Below, one piece after another: positions 24,323 to 32,434 of a DNA stretch of 32,557 bases. The DNA is from Streptomyces sp. STR69. GTDB taxonomy: Bacteria; Actinomycetota; Actinomycetes; Streptomycetales; Streptomycetaceae. Each line of letters starts with the position of its first letter. Position 1 is the stretch's first letter. The translations under genes and the position numbers were made by a program. The stretch spans positions 1-32,557 of the forward strand of contig NZ_JALJRY010000042.1 of the NCBI RefSeq assembly GCF_024519455.1, written 5' to 3'. The notes below the pieces were generated by a model, which made no database searches, was not told the origin of the DNA, and worked only from the letters and a program-made list of their open reading frames with translations.

Positions 24323-26446
24323 ATGGCTGCGACAGGGAGCGGAGAGCGGGGGACGGAGAGCAGCAACTCCATCGGCGGATCGGCCCAGTTCTACGGACCA
24401 ACCGTCCAGGCCCGCGACGTGCACGGCGGAATCCAAGTGCAGAGCACCCCACCGGCACCACCACCGACGCCCCGTCAGCTCCTCCCTGTTCCAGCACACT
24501 TCACTGATCGCGGAGACGAACTGGCAGTTCTGGACAGCCTGCTCACTCGACACGCAGACGTCGGAACCCGTAAGCCGCTGATCGTGATCAACGGCCCGGC
24601 CGGCGTCGGCAAGACCACCCTGGCCTCCCGATGGCTTCACCAACACGGATCCGCCTTCCCCGACGGGCAGTTGTACGCCGACCTGCGTGGGCACGCAGCG
24701 GACGGACCGGCGGGCCCCGGAGATATCCTCAGCCGGTTTCTCAGGGCGCTCGGCGCCTGGGCAGTGCCCATCGACCTGCCCGAGCAGGCGTCCCTGTGGC
24801 GGTCCGTCACCGCAGATCTTCGGATAGCGGTCATGTTGGACAACGCCTTCTCCGCGGCACAGATCCGGCCGTTGTTACCGGGCGGGTCCGGAGGCCTCGT
24901 CGTCGTGACCAGCCGTCACAGATTGACGGGGCTGCGCCTGGACGGAGCAGATTTCCATTCGCTGCAAGTGCTTGATCATGCCGCCGGGATGGAGCTGTTC
25001 ATCCGCGGCGCCGGCGAAGGCCGGGTTTCCGGTGAACTGCCCGCCGTCCGCAGGATCGTAGACCTCTGCGCGGGCCTGCCCCTCGCGGTGTGCCTCGCCT
25101 CCGCCAGGCTCGCCGCTCGCCCGAGACAGCCCATTGCCGAACTGGCGGAAGCTCTCACCCCGGACGTCGGCCGCCTGGCTGTGCTCGAAGTCGAAGGGGA
25201 GGCAACTGTGGGCAAGGCCCTGGACGCGTCGTATGCGGTGCTGAGCCAAGAGGCTGCCCGGATGTACCGGGTACTCGGCCTGCTGCCCCTGCCCGACTTC
25301 GATGCCCGGGCAGCCGCTGCGGCCTGCGCGGAGTCTCTGGACTGGGCGGAACACCGACTGGACGAACTCATCGAGGCCAATCTGCTGGAGGACATAGGAC
25401 CCGATACGTTCCGCTTTCACGACCTCGTCCGGGTCCACGCCCGCGACCGTGCGAGCGCGACGGACACCGAGGCGGACCGCGAACGCAGCCTGCGACAAGT
25501 CGCCGACTGGTACCTCCAGGCCGCAACCGAGGCTCAACGCCACATCACACCCATCCAGTTCACCCTGCCCCGGACCTACGCCTACCCGGGCTCGCTGACG
25601 GCGCCCTTCACCGACGATATCGGCGCTCTCGCCTGGCTCCAGGCCAGGCGCTCCCACCTGATGGCGGTCTTGCGACTGGCCGTCGAACACAGCTGGCACG
25701 CCACAGCCTGGCAACTCGTAGATGCCATGTGGCCGCTGTTCCTCCGACTACGCCATTACGACCTGTGGATCGCGGCCCACCGCATCGGTCTGGAAGCCGC
25801 CCGCAGCGACGGAGATCTGGAGGCGGAACGGCAGATGCTCAACTCAGGAGCCATCGGTTTGAGCGCCGCCCGCCGGATAGACGAGGCCACCGAGTGGTAC
25901 AGGGCATCCCTGCGCGCGGCACGCGACGCCGGGGACGCCCGCGACGAGGGCCAAGCGCTGCTCGGCCTCGGCGGCTGCCACTACGAGGCAGGACGCTACG
26001 TCGAGGCCGTGTCACACCTGAACCGTGCGGTGGCGAGCTGGGAGCAGTGCGGCTACCTGCGCGGGGTAGCCCTCGCCCGCGTCGTGCTCGGCGAGGTCGC
26101 CCTCGCCGAGCACGCCCCCGAGCGGGCCGTCGCCTGCTTCACCCAGGCCCGGGATGGACTCCTGGCTATTCCTGACCCACATGACGCGGCCCGGGCTCTC
26201 GCCTTCCTCGGCCGTGCCCACGTTCGGACCGGTGACCACGCCGCGGGTATCGCACAGATGGAAGAGGCACTCACCGCGTTCACGGCCTCTGGGGCTGTCC
26301 ACTGGCAAGCACGTACCTTGGAGATGCTCGGCGACACCGCGCGCGAACGGGGCGAGGAAACGGCAGCAGAGGAGTTTCACGCCCAAGCTCTCGCTCTGTA
26401 CGAGACCACCAGCCCGGCAGACGCACGCCGACTCCGGCGACCGTAG
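24323..26446 (+). CDS. NLR-like NB-ARC/TPR protein with N-terminal amyloid-signalling (BASS-like) motif
   Basis: 707 residues. Residues 14-41 carry a short motif, SNSIGGSAQFYGPTVQARD then VHGGIQVQ, followed by a proline-rich linker (43-57). The NB-ARC ATPase has Walker A GPAGVGKT (91-98), Walker B IAVMLDNA (168-175), VVVTSR (193-198), GLPLA (251-255) and FHD (365-367, MHD-like). TPR repeats cover about 490-700. The N-terminal motif is shared with the C terminus of the BELL-like protein at 20,094. By analogy with bacterial NLR/BELL systems, ligand sensing by the TPRs would drive oligomerisation and template the effector's amyloid motif. GAGGGGGA supports ATG 24323. Sensing specificity is unknown. 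Confidence 0.9.
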   Translation: MAATGSGERGTESSNSIGGSAQFYGPTVQARDVHGGIQVQSTPPAPPPTPRQLLPVPAHFTDRGDELAVLDSLLTRHADVGTRKPLIVINGPAGVGKTTLASRWLHQHGSAFPDGQLYADLRGHAADGPAGPGDILSRFLRALGAWAVPIDLPEQASLWRSVTADLRIAVMLDNAFSAAQIRPLLPGGSGGLVVVTSRHRLTGLRLDGADFHSLQVLDHAAGMELFIRGAGEGRVSGELPAVRRIVDLCAGLPLAVCLASARLAARPRQPIAELAEALTPDVGRLAVLEVEGEATVGKALDASYAVLSQEAARMYRVLGLLPLPDFDARAAAAACAESLDWAEHRLDELIEANLLEDIGPDTFRFHDLVRVHARDRASATDTEADRERSLRQVADWYLQAATEAQRHITPIQFTLPRTYAYPGSLTAPFTDDIGALAWLQARRSHLMAVLRLAVEHSWHATAWQLVDAMWPLFLRLRHYDLWIAAHRIGLEAARSDGDLEAERQMLNSGAIGLSAARRIDEATEWYRASLRAARDAGDARDEGQALLGLGGCHYEAGRYVEAVSHLNRAVASWEQCGYLRGVALARVVLGEVALAEHAPERAVACFTQARDGLLAIPDPHDAARALAFLGRAHVRTGDHAAGIAQMEEALTAFTASGAVHWQARTLEMLGDTARERGEETAAEEFHAQALALYETTSPADARRLRRP

Positions 26447-26458
26447 GCACGATCGATC

Positions 26459-26974
26459 TCACCTGCCGTACAACACGTGGATGTCCTCGATTTCGCACAG
26501 CAGGTGCCCTGCCACGAGCCAGGCGTGCAGACAGGACGCCAACAGAGGCTGGTCCGGGGGAACCTGGCGGGCAAGTGACACGACGGTTCGGCCTGTGCTT
26601 TCGGTGACGGCCCAACCTCCTCCGGTCAGTGGAGCGGCGGCCAGGAGGCAGCCCGGATAGGCGGCCCTGATGTCAACCAGCCGAAGTGCGGCATCGGCGA
26701 ATGGGCGCGGGTGCCGATCATGCAGCACATCGGCACAGGCCGACCACGGGATCTGCCGGCACAACTCGGCATCCACAGCGACGTGCTCATCCACACTGGC
26801 CACCGGATCGTCGGCGTCGCCCGGAGTACCAGGCTTCGTAAGACCGACCCAGGCCAACACGTCGAATTCCCTTCCGGCTGACCTCACGCGCAGCAACAAG
26901 CCCGGCACCGTGTCCCGTGGCGGATCCCACGCGTACGGTAGCGACGCTCGCAGTCGGACGGAGACGAAGCGCAT
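26459..26974 (-). CDS. Conserved-looking protein of unknown function, coupled to TagF-like gene
   Basis: 171 residues from ATG 26974, which shares its A with the TGA of the preceding gene (TGATG), so translation is coupled; GGAGG lies about nine bases upstream. The protein begins MRFVSVRLRASLPYAWDPPRD and ends CEIEDIHVLYGR; it is mostly beta/alpha mixed with no recognised motif, signal peptide or membrane segment. A Trp-rich, hydrophobic C-terminal third (residues 135-165) is notable. Its strict coupling to the GT-B/TagF-like gene suggests a partner or accessory. It is convergent with the NLR-like gene (12 bases). I do not recognise the family. Confidence 0.72.
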   Translation of the reverse strand: MRFVSVRLRASLPYAWDPPRDTVPGLLLRVRSAGREFDVLAWVGLTKPGTPGDADDPVASVDEHVAVDAELCRQIPWSACADVLHDRHPRPFADAALRLVDIRAAYPGCLLAAAPLTGGGWAVTESTGRTVVSLARQVPPDQPLLASCLHAWLVAGHLLCEIEDIHVLYGR

Positions 26975-28197
26975 CACGCCCGTACCTCCCCGCGCTGCCG
27001 CGCCCACGTATCCAGGGACGGAGGCACCGGTACGGGGGCCGTCTCCGGTTCGTGAGCAGGCTGACCCAACCCCATGAGGCGGTACATGAGCCGCCGCATG
27101 TTGCGGTTGAAGCGGCCGGGTTCCGAAGTGATGCGCGAGGCGATCACCGCATGCTCATCCCTGCGGTATTCAGCTGCGGTGTAGTGGAGTTGACCGACGA
27201 GCGGATAGGAGGGCGAAAGTGCCGGTGCGGTCGCGGCGAGAGCGGCGGCGGGCGAGGCGAGGTTGATCTCCCGCTCCGGTGAACTTGCCAGCAGGATCGG
27301 TACGCCTGTGAGTGTGCCGTACAGCGTCACCGAACCGTGGTCGCCAATGATCCAGTCCGCCGCGATTAGGACACTGCGCCAATCAGCCTCCGGCGGTACG
27401 AGCGCGATGCCCAGCCTGGCACAGCCCGCCAGCCAGGACCTGACCTGCCAAGAACCGTGCCCCGACCACACATTGGGGTGTACGAGAAGGACGGACCGGA
27501 ACTGCCCAGCGGGCAACTCGGTGATAAGCCGCGGTAGCAGCGCCTCGATCCGGCCGAAGGACGAGAGCGCCCCCCATGTCGAGACGACGACCACCAACTT
27601 CTCGCCGTCCGAGAGGCCCAGGGCCTGGCGATACTCGGCACGCAGCGGCAAGCTCGCCGCGATCCGGTCGTACACCGGATCACCGACCACGTGAGCGAGC
27701 GGCAGAGCCTCCGGGCAATGCCGTTCCAAGTCGGCTAGTTCTGCGTGATGGGGCACCACCACGGCGGCAGGCAACTGGCCGCCGGGGAGAAGATCTTGCC
27801 GGCGGAGGCCGGCTACACCCGAGTATGGTCCCGAGACGAGTCGCTTGAGATAGCCGGCTCCGTGGGGCAGTGTGATCAGAGGGGCGGAGATCTTCTCGAC
27901 GCCTCGCGGCCCGGCGGCGAGGGCCAGATCGAATGTCATCTGAACCGCCTCGTCCCACGGCAGCACCACGCCTCCCAGCCCCTGGAGGTAGCGCGGCACC
28001 TCGTCGCCGAAGGCGTGCGGCGGAGCGGTGAACACCACATGCACTCTGAAGTCGGCCTCCAGCAGCGACAGAACGTCGACCAGCCGCTTTCCATAGGCGA
28101 GGGTGTGCACGACGACTAGCACCCTTTTGCGTTCGACGAGCGTCAGCCACTCGCGTTCTTCGGCCGAGAATTCCGTATTCTTCCGTAACGCCGACAT
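26974..28197 (-). CDS. GT-B/TagF-like protein (CDP-glycerol glycerophosphotransferase-like fold)
   Basis: 407 residues from ATG 28197; the frame continues to 28,299 but those residues look non-domain-like. A Rossmann start RVLVVVHTLAYGKRLVDVL (near residue 30) and a C-terminal segment ADWIIGDHGSVTLYGTLTGVPILLAS resemble the donor-binding part of CDP-glycerol glycerophosphotransferases, where a (S/T)D-H/S-S motif occurs before a VPxxL strand. The N-terminal half has LVVVVSTWGALSSFGR, consistent with a GT-B hinge. It might transfer a glycerol-phosphate or sugar to a cell-envelope or peptide acceptor. The ribosome site is weak. No membrane anchor is seen. The activity is inferred from fold-like motifs only. 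Confidence 0.7.
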   Translation of the reverse strand: MSALRKNTEFSAEEREWLTLVERKRVLVVVHTLAYGKRLVDVLSLLEADFRVHVVFTAPPHAFGDEVPRYLQGLGGVVLPWDEAVQMTFDLALAAGPRGVEKISAPLITLPHGAGYLKRLVSGPYSGVAGLRRQDLLPGGQLPAAVVVPHHAELADLERHCPEALPLAHVVGDPVYDRIAASLPLRAEYRQALGLSDGEKLVVVVSTWGALSSFGRIEALLPRLITELPAGQFRSVLLVHPNVWSGHGSWQVRSWLAGCARLGIALVPPEADWRSVLIAADWIIGDHGSVTLYGTLTGVPILLASSPEREINLASPAAALAATAPALSPSYPLVGQLHYTAAEYRRDEHAVIASRITSEPGRFNRNMRRLMYRLMGLGQPAHEPETAPVPVPPSLDTWARQRGEVRA

Positions 28198-28381
28198 GAT
28201 GCCCCCGTTGTCCGTGAGACCTGGCTTGGCCTCTTCTGCCGGGTGATTGCCCCCTCCGACTGACGGAAGGCATGCCAGGACCTTGCGGAAACCTTGCACC
28301 GGTCGTACGCCTTCCTGACGGTGGGTGCGTAGGCAGCAGAAGCGTTAGGACGGGTCGTGTGCGAGGGCTCCGACCACGTCT

Positions 28382-29014
28382 GTGCAGTGGTCGGCCAGGA
28401 CGATGAGCCCGATCACGGCTGTGACCGGCGGCGGACGAGCCGCGGCCCTTGTGCAGGAGGTGGAGACCACACTGGTGCGGTCACGGAAGCTGTTGGTGTG
28501 TGGTCCCGTGTTAGCTGAGCTGGAAGCGGAGCCGACCCGTGCTGTCAGCGCCGTCGTGGTACGCGTCGTGATTGCCGAGGAGACCAGTGGGAGTCCGGTG
28601 GCCGCAGATTTGAGGCCTGGCGTCCTGCCAGCGGAAGTCAACGGCAAATACATCGACCTCGTCGTCACCGGAGACCACGGGCGCCTCGCCATCGAATGCG
28701 ACGGAAGCCCCTATCACTCCGACGGCCAGCAGATCCACGACGACGCCGAGCGGGAACGGGAACTGCGCCGCGCCGGCTGGACCTTCTGGCGCGTACGCAG
28801 CAGCGCCTTCGCCCTCTCACCGGAAGAGGCCCTGGCCCCGCTGTGGAAACGCCTGACCGACCTGGGTATCCACCCGCGCACCACGTCGGCGACATCCACG
28901 GACGACACCGAACCTCACGCGTCATGGACACCGGTCGGACTGGCCGAAGCCGAACCCGATGACGAAGACACCGACCCCTACGACGGCGAGCTGGACGACG
29001 ACGAGGCGGCCTGA
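28382..29014 (+). CDS. Fragment with Vsr-like PD-(D/E)XK nuclease domain (REase_MTES_1575-like)
   Basis: 210 residues from GTG 28382, or 203 from ATG 28403; neither has a strong ribosome site. Residues 88-165 match the nuclease-like C-terminal domain seen in DUF4011-type helicases: KYIDLVVTGDHGRLAIECDG, YHSDGQQIHDDAERERELRRAGW and FWRVRSSAF, with Asp92 and Glu105/Asp107 as candidate catalytic residues. The tail 170-210 is acidic. In that family the domain ends proteins of well over 1,000 residues, and the helicase part is missing here, so this looks like a decayed remnant or a stand-alone nuclease. The next gene starts one base after the stop, indicating an operon. Confidence 0.65.
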   Translation: MQWSARTMSPITAVTGGGRAAALVQEVETTLVRSRKLLVCGPVLAELEAEPTRAVSAVVVRVVIAEETSGSPVAADLRPGVLPAEVNGKYIDLVVTGDHGRLAIECDGSPYHSDGQQIHDDAERERELRRAGWTFWRVRSSAFALSPEEALAPLWKRLTDLGIHPRTTSATSTDDTEPHASWTPVGLAEAEPDDEDTDPYDGELDDDEAA

Positions 29015-29015
29015 C

Positions 29016-29835
29016 ATGGAGAATTTCGACGACAGCACACTCGACGAACTCGCCGCTATGATCTGCGGCGATGAGCCCGGCATGAAACGACGGCGGGGCT
29101 GGGAGCTGGCGCTCTTCCTCCGCCGGGCCGGCTGGGAAGACGTCCCCGATCACGACGGAAGCCCACGACAGCGCTGGATCCTGGACCTCCTGCGCGAACG
29201 GAAAAAAAGAGGACGACGCCGACGACATCGAACGTGTCGTCCTGCGACTGGCCGACCGCCGCGAGTACCAGCAACAGCCCAGCGAATACGACCCCGTCAG
29301 CGAGCGCCTTCAAGAAGTCCTGGCCCTGGAAGGCCGCCGCATCGACTACCGAAACGGCCAACCCGTCCTCGTCGAGTACAACCCCGACGAACCACCACGC
29401 CTCCAGCGGGTGGAACTCAAGGTAGCCATCACCGACATCGTCGCCGACCCGGACCTGGCCCGCGCAGTTCAACTGCGTCTCGATGAGGCACACATCTGCC
29501 AGGAACACGGCGCCTACACGTCCGCGGTCATGATGCTCGGCAGCCTCCTGGAAGGCGTCCTGGTCCACGCAGCTGAAGTCAGGCCCGCAAGCGTGGCTCT
29601 TTCCAGGCCGCTACGCGCCACCGGGTTGCAGGATCTGGTCCAACACGCCCACGTCAATGGATGGATCGACCAGGACGCGAAGATGGCCTCGGAGTTGCTG
29701 CGGACCTACCGCAACCTGGTCCACCCACTCGCGGAGAAGCGAGCCAAACACAGCGCAGACTTCGACACGGCCGATCTGTGCTGGTCCACGGTCAACGCTG
29801 TTCTCAACGATCTGGCGGCAAGCAAATCCCAGTAG
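29016..29835 (+). pseudogene. HEPN-like protein gene with a frameshift at an A7 run
   Basis: Reading from ATG 29016, a domain LDELAAMICGD...WELALFLRRAGW...DVPDHDGSPRQRW runs in frame to the seven-A run at 29,202-29,208; removing one A restores a second frame that runs to the stop at 29,835, giving about 272 residues. The restored join reads ERKKEDDADDIERVVLRLAD. The C-terminal part has LGSLLEGVLVHAAE and RTYRNLVHPLAEKRA, an R-x6-H helix typical of HEPN/DUF4145-type domains. The shift may be a real inactivation, a sequencing error in the homopolymer, or programmed frameshifting. It follows the nuclease-domain fragment by one base. A conflict-system RNase or adaptor role is only inferred. Confidence 0.7.
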
Positions 29836-29856
29836 ATACGGGGGTGGGAGCGGCAC

Positions 29857-29996
29857 CGCGGCGGACGGTACTCCCTTCTTCAAAAAGCTGGTGTCATCGG
29901 CGATCAGAACGCCGTCCTGATCGCCGAGCTGCTTGACCACATATTGGCGCGCGTCGCCTGAGGATCTCGTCGGTTTCCCGTGCGGCAGGAGCTCGG
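29857..29996 (-). pseudogene. IS701-like transposase remnant
   Basis: On the minus strand one frame reads ARQYVVKQLGDQDGVLIADD then TSFLKKGVPSAAV, matching the segment around the first catalytic Asp of IS701-family DDE transposases (typically DGVLIADDTGFVKKG). Only about 45 codons remain, without start, stop or terminal repeats, ending against the immunity gene. It marks an old insertion or deletion joint between the HEPN-like and toxin-immunity genes. Confidence 0.65.
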
Positions 29997-30452
29997 CTAC
30001 TCGATTCCGGCTGCTGTCAGGTGGGCCCGGAGCACGGTTTCGATCTCGGATGAGTCGCCGGTGGCGGGAAGCGGCGATGGAGTCTCCTCGCCGTTGGCCA
30101 TGGCGGCGCTGCTGATGAACCGTACGACGGCCGGCGAGGGAACGTAGGAGTCACGCAGCCACTGTGCGAACGTAGCGGCCTCGTCGGCGGTCACGTTTCC
30201 CAGCGTGATGTACGCGTAGTCGGGGGCCGGCATCGCCGCGGTACCCGTGATCCAGATATCGGGCGCGACCTCGATGTCGAAGTCCAGTACGTCGACGCCG
30301 CGCAGTGGATCGACGCGGCGCTCCAGGGTCCCGTCCGGGAAGGTCTGCTCCAGTGCGTTCCTGAACGTCTCCAGGTCGGCCTGCCAGGCGGCCGGGTTGT
30401 TCTCGGGCGGGTAGAAGCCGAAGGTGGTTCTGACATTGCGGGGAACTGACAC
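29997..30452 (-). CDS. Probable immunity protein for the adjacent toxin
   Basis: 151 residues, acidic, no signal peptide or membrane segment. GTG 30452 has GAGGA about five bases upstream and begins 14 bases after the toxin stop on the same strand, so the two form an operon. It contains FYPPENNPAAWQADLETFRN and DVLDFDIEVAPDIWITGTAA; I do not recognise a specific family. The position immediately downstream of a polymorphic toxin with a C-terminal nuclease domain is the standard place for its cognate immunity gene, which would bind and block the nuclease in the cytoplasm. Specific pairing is inferred from position. Confidence 0.7.
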   Translation of the reverse strand: MSVPRNVRTTFGFYPPENNPAAWQADLETFRNALEQTFPDGTLERRVDPLRGVDVLDFDIEVAPDIWITGTAAMPAPDYAYITLGNVTADEAATFAQWLRDSYVPSPAVVRFISSAAMANGEETPSPLPATGDSSEIETVLRAHLTAAGIE

Positions 30453-30466
30453 GAGCTTCCTCGGTT

Positions 30467-32110
30467 TCAGGGCACGTACCGTGCGGATCCGGTGACGCCG
30501 TTCATGGCCATCATCGACTCCCAGTAGGCCGCGTTCGTCTTGCCGTTGGTCACGATCTCAAGGCCGCGTATCTCCGAGTTCGCCGGGTTGTCCATGGCCT
30601 TCTTGTAGCGGGTGAGCTCCCGGCTGTCGTCGCCGTACATCGAATCGATCACCGGATCCCACTTGGGATTGCCGTTGGCGTCCACCTTGACCGGCTTGGC
30701 GAGCGTGTCGTTGACCCGCGCGATGCTGCGGAAGCTGCCCTTCGTGCAGTCGGGATCCCGGACGTGCTTGGCCTCCACCAGGTAGCCGTCCACCGGGCGG
30801 ATCCCGTCCACCATGAGACCCCGTTTGTGGCCTGTGAGAGGCACTTCGCGCTCCGGATAGCCGGCCACCCGCAGTTGGTAGGCGTTGTCCGCGTTGGTGG
30901 GACCGCCACCGCCCGCGAAGCCGCCCGTGTTGAGCGAGTTCAGCCACGTTCGGAACTGCGGCTGCTCAGCCGGGCCGAGAAGACGTGTGGTTCCGGGCTC
31001 AGGTGGGATGGGATCCTGACTGGGGATGGACGGGTCGACCCTGTTGATCCCGGCGCCCATCGGCAGGATGCCGGGGGCCTGCCCGCGATACGAGGCGAGC
31101 ACAAGCGGCAACGGCGCAGGGATCGGCACCGGAAACAACGGCGCTCCGGGCAGTCCGGGCGCGCCGTCCGAGCCGTGCGGGAGTTTGACGCGCTTCTGCG
31201 AGTCGTCCAGGGCGTGCGCGACGTTGCCCAGCCGGTGGATCCACGGATCGTCGAGTACGGCGTTCAGGAGTCCGCCGTCGTCGCCGTTGCCGCCGAACAT
31301 CGGTGAGTCCCAGGGCATGTCGACGTGGAAGGGATTGACCCTGTCCTGAGTGATCTTCTTCTTGGCTGCCTCGACGTGGTCGGCATACTGGTCGCAGGCC
31401 TTGGCGAGCTGGGTGCACGCGGCCACGAGATTGGCGACCAGTGTCTCGTCGGCGTGCGCCTGCTCCGGTGGGGCGGCGAAGCCGACGAACCCCTTGAAGT
31501 AGATGCGGAACGCGTCCGCGGCCTGTCCCGAATGCGCCTTGTCCGCCGTGTGGGCGTAGACCTGGGCATCCTCCAGGAAGCGCAGCATCATCTTCCCGCC
31601 GGCCCGCCACGAGCCGGCGACATCGCGCAGCTTCTCCGGCGAGCCGCGGAAGCGGTCACTCATCCCCGCGGGGGCGTACTGGTCGTACCAGGCGGTGTCC
31701 CCGACGACTTCGGGGAGTTCCTGTCCCAGACCGAGGAAACTCTCCGTGCAGTCGGCCCCCGGGTCACCCATTCCCTGGGTCAGGTCCACCTGCTTCTGGA
31801 GGATCGCGGAGGTGACGGCGCTCTCGCGTGCCATGAACTCGCGCGCGTTGCGCATCAGCCCCTTGCCCGTCTCGCCCATGACGTACGAGCTGAAGCCCAT
31901 CTTGTCGAGCGTCTCCGCCGCGGCCGAGTTGTACACCTTGTCGAACGCGCTGCCCGCGTCGTCGTCGCCGGCCATGCCGTGCTGCCGGTCCAACTCGTGG
32001 AAGAGCGCGATGGTGGTGTCCCTGGCGCCGACCATGACCGTGTCCACCATGGCCATGGACGCTTTGATCATGCCCTCGGCGATGACCTTCAGATCCGACG
32101 GCAGCCCCAC
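30467..32110 (-). CDS. Polymorphic toxin with WXG-like N terminus and restriction-endonuclease-fold toxin-2 domain
   Basis: 547 residues from GTG 32110 (GGGAAGGGA upstream). The first 300 residues are helical, with a WXG/ESX-like unit around SWRAGG (167-172) and no Sec signal, consistent with type VII-like export. A Pro/Gly-rich linker (310-380) precedes the C-terminal toxin. The toxin domain (about 380-547) carries VDGIRPVDGYLVEAKHV, giving Asp435 and the E-A-K at 446-448 of a PD-(D/E)XK nuclease, and fits the Tox-REase-2 class. It would cut nucleic acid in a competitor or host cell. The probable immunity gene follows at once. A gene for an ESX partner protein is not seen in the window. Confidence 0.88.
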   Translation of the reverse strand: MGLPSDLKVIAEGMIKASMAMVDTVMVGARDTTIALFHELDRQHGMAGDDDAGSAFDKVYNSAAAETLDKMGFSSYVMGETGKGLMRNAREFMARESAVTSAILQKQVDLTQGMGDPGADCTESFLGLGQELPEVVGDTAWYDQYAPAGMSDRFRGSPEKLRDVAGSWRAGGKMMLRFLEDAQVYAHTADKAHSGQAADAFRIYFKGFVGFAAPPEQAHADETLVANLVAACTQLAKACDQYADHVEAAKKKITQDRVNPFHVDMPWDSPMFGGNGDDGGLLNAVLDDPWIHRLGNVAHALDDSQKRVKLPHGSDGAPGLPGAPLFPVPIPAPLPLVLASYRGQAPGILPMGAGINRVDPSIPSQDPIPPEPGTTRLLGPAEQPQFRTWLNSLNTGGFAGGGGPTNADNAYQLRVAGYPEREVPLTGHKRGLMVDGIRPVDGYLVEAKHVRDPDCTKGSFRSIARVNDTLAKPVKVDANGNPKWDPVIDSMYGDDSRELTRYKKAMDNPANSEIRGLEIVTNGKTNAAYWESMMAMNGVTGSARYVP

Positions 32111-32434
32111 GAGTATTCCCTTCCCCCGCGAACTCGCCCTTGAGGGTGGGCGATTGGGTCTCCTGTTCTATCGCACGAAGATCCTCCAAGCACAGACGGC
32201 CTTGTGCATCACATCCGGGCCTGTGCAGAGGTCCCGCTAGTCATCCGTCGGGCGGTCCGCGTTCAGTCCGGGCTCAGGGAAAATGACGCCTGCGCCTGCC
32301 CGGGCGGAAGGCGGTGCGTGAGTCAACGAGGCTGTCCGGCGGAGGCTTGAGCACGCAGACTCCTTTACTCGGCCGAGTACGCTGAGCACTGACCTCGAAG
32401 AACGACCCTTCGCACGCCGCTCGGTGACTCCGCA
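32111..32434. other. Non-coding right edge of the island
   Basis: 324 bases between the toxin start and the right direct repeat. It must contain the toxin promoter on the minus strand, but I see no convincing -35/-10 pair. Short open frames here lack ribosome sites, and one runs across the tRNA-derived repeat in the frame known for tRNA translation artefacts. Confidence 0.5.
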
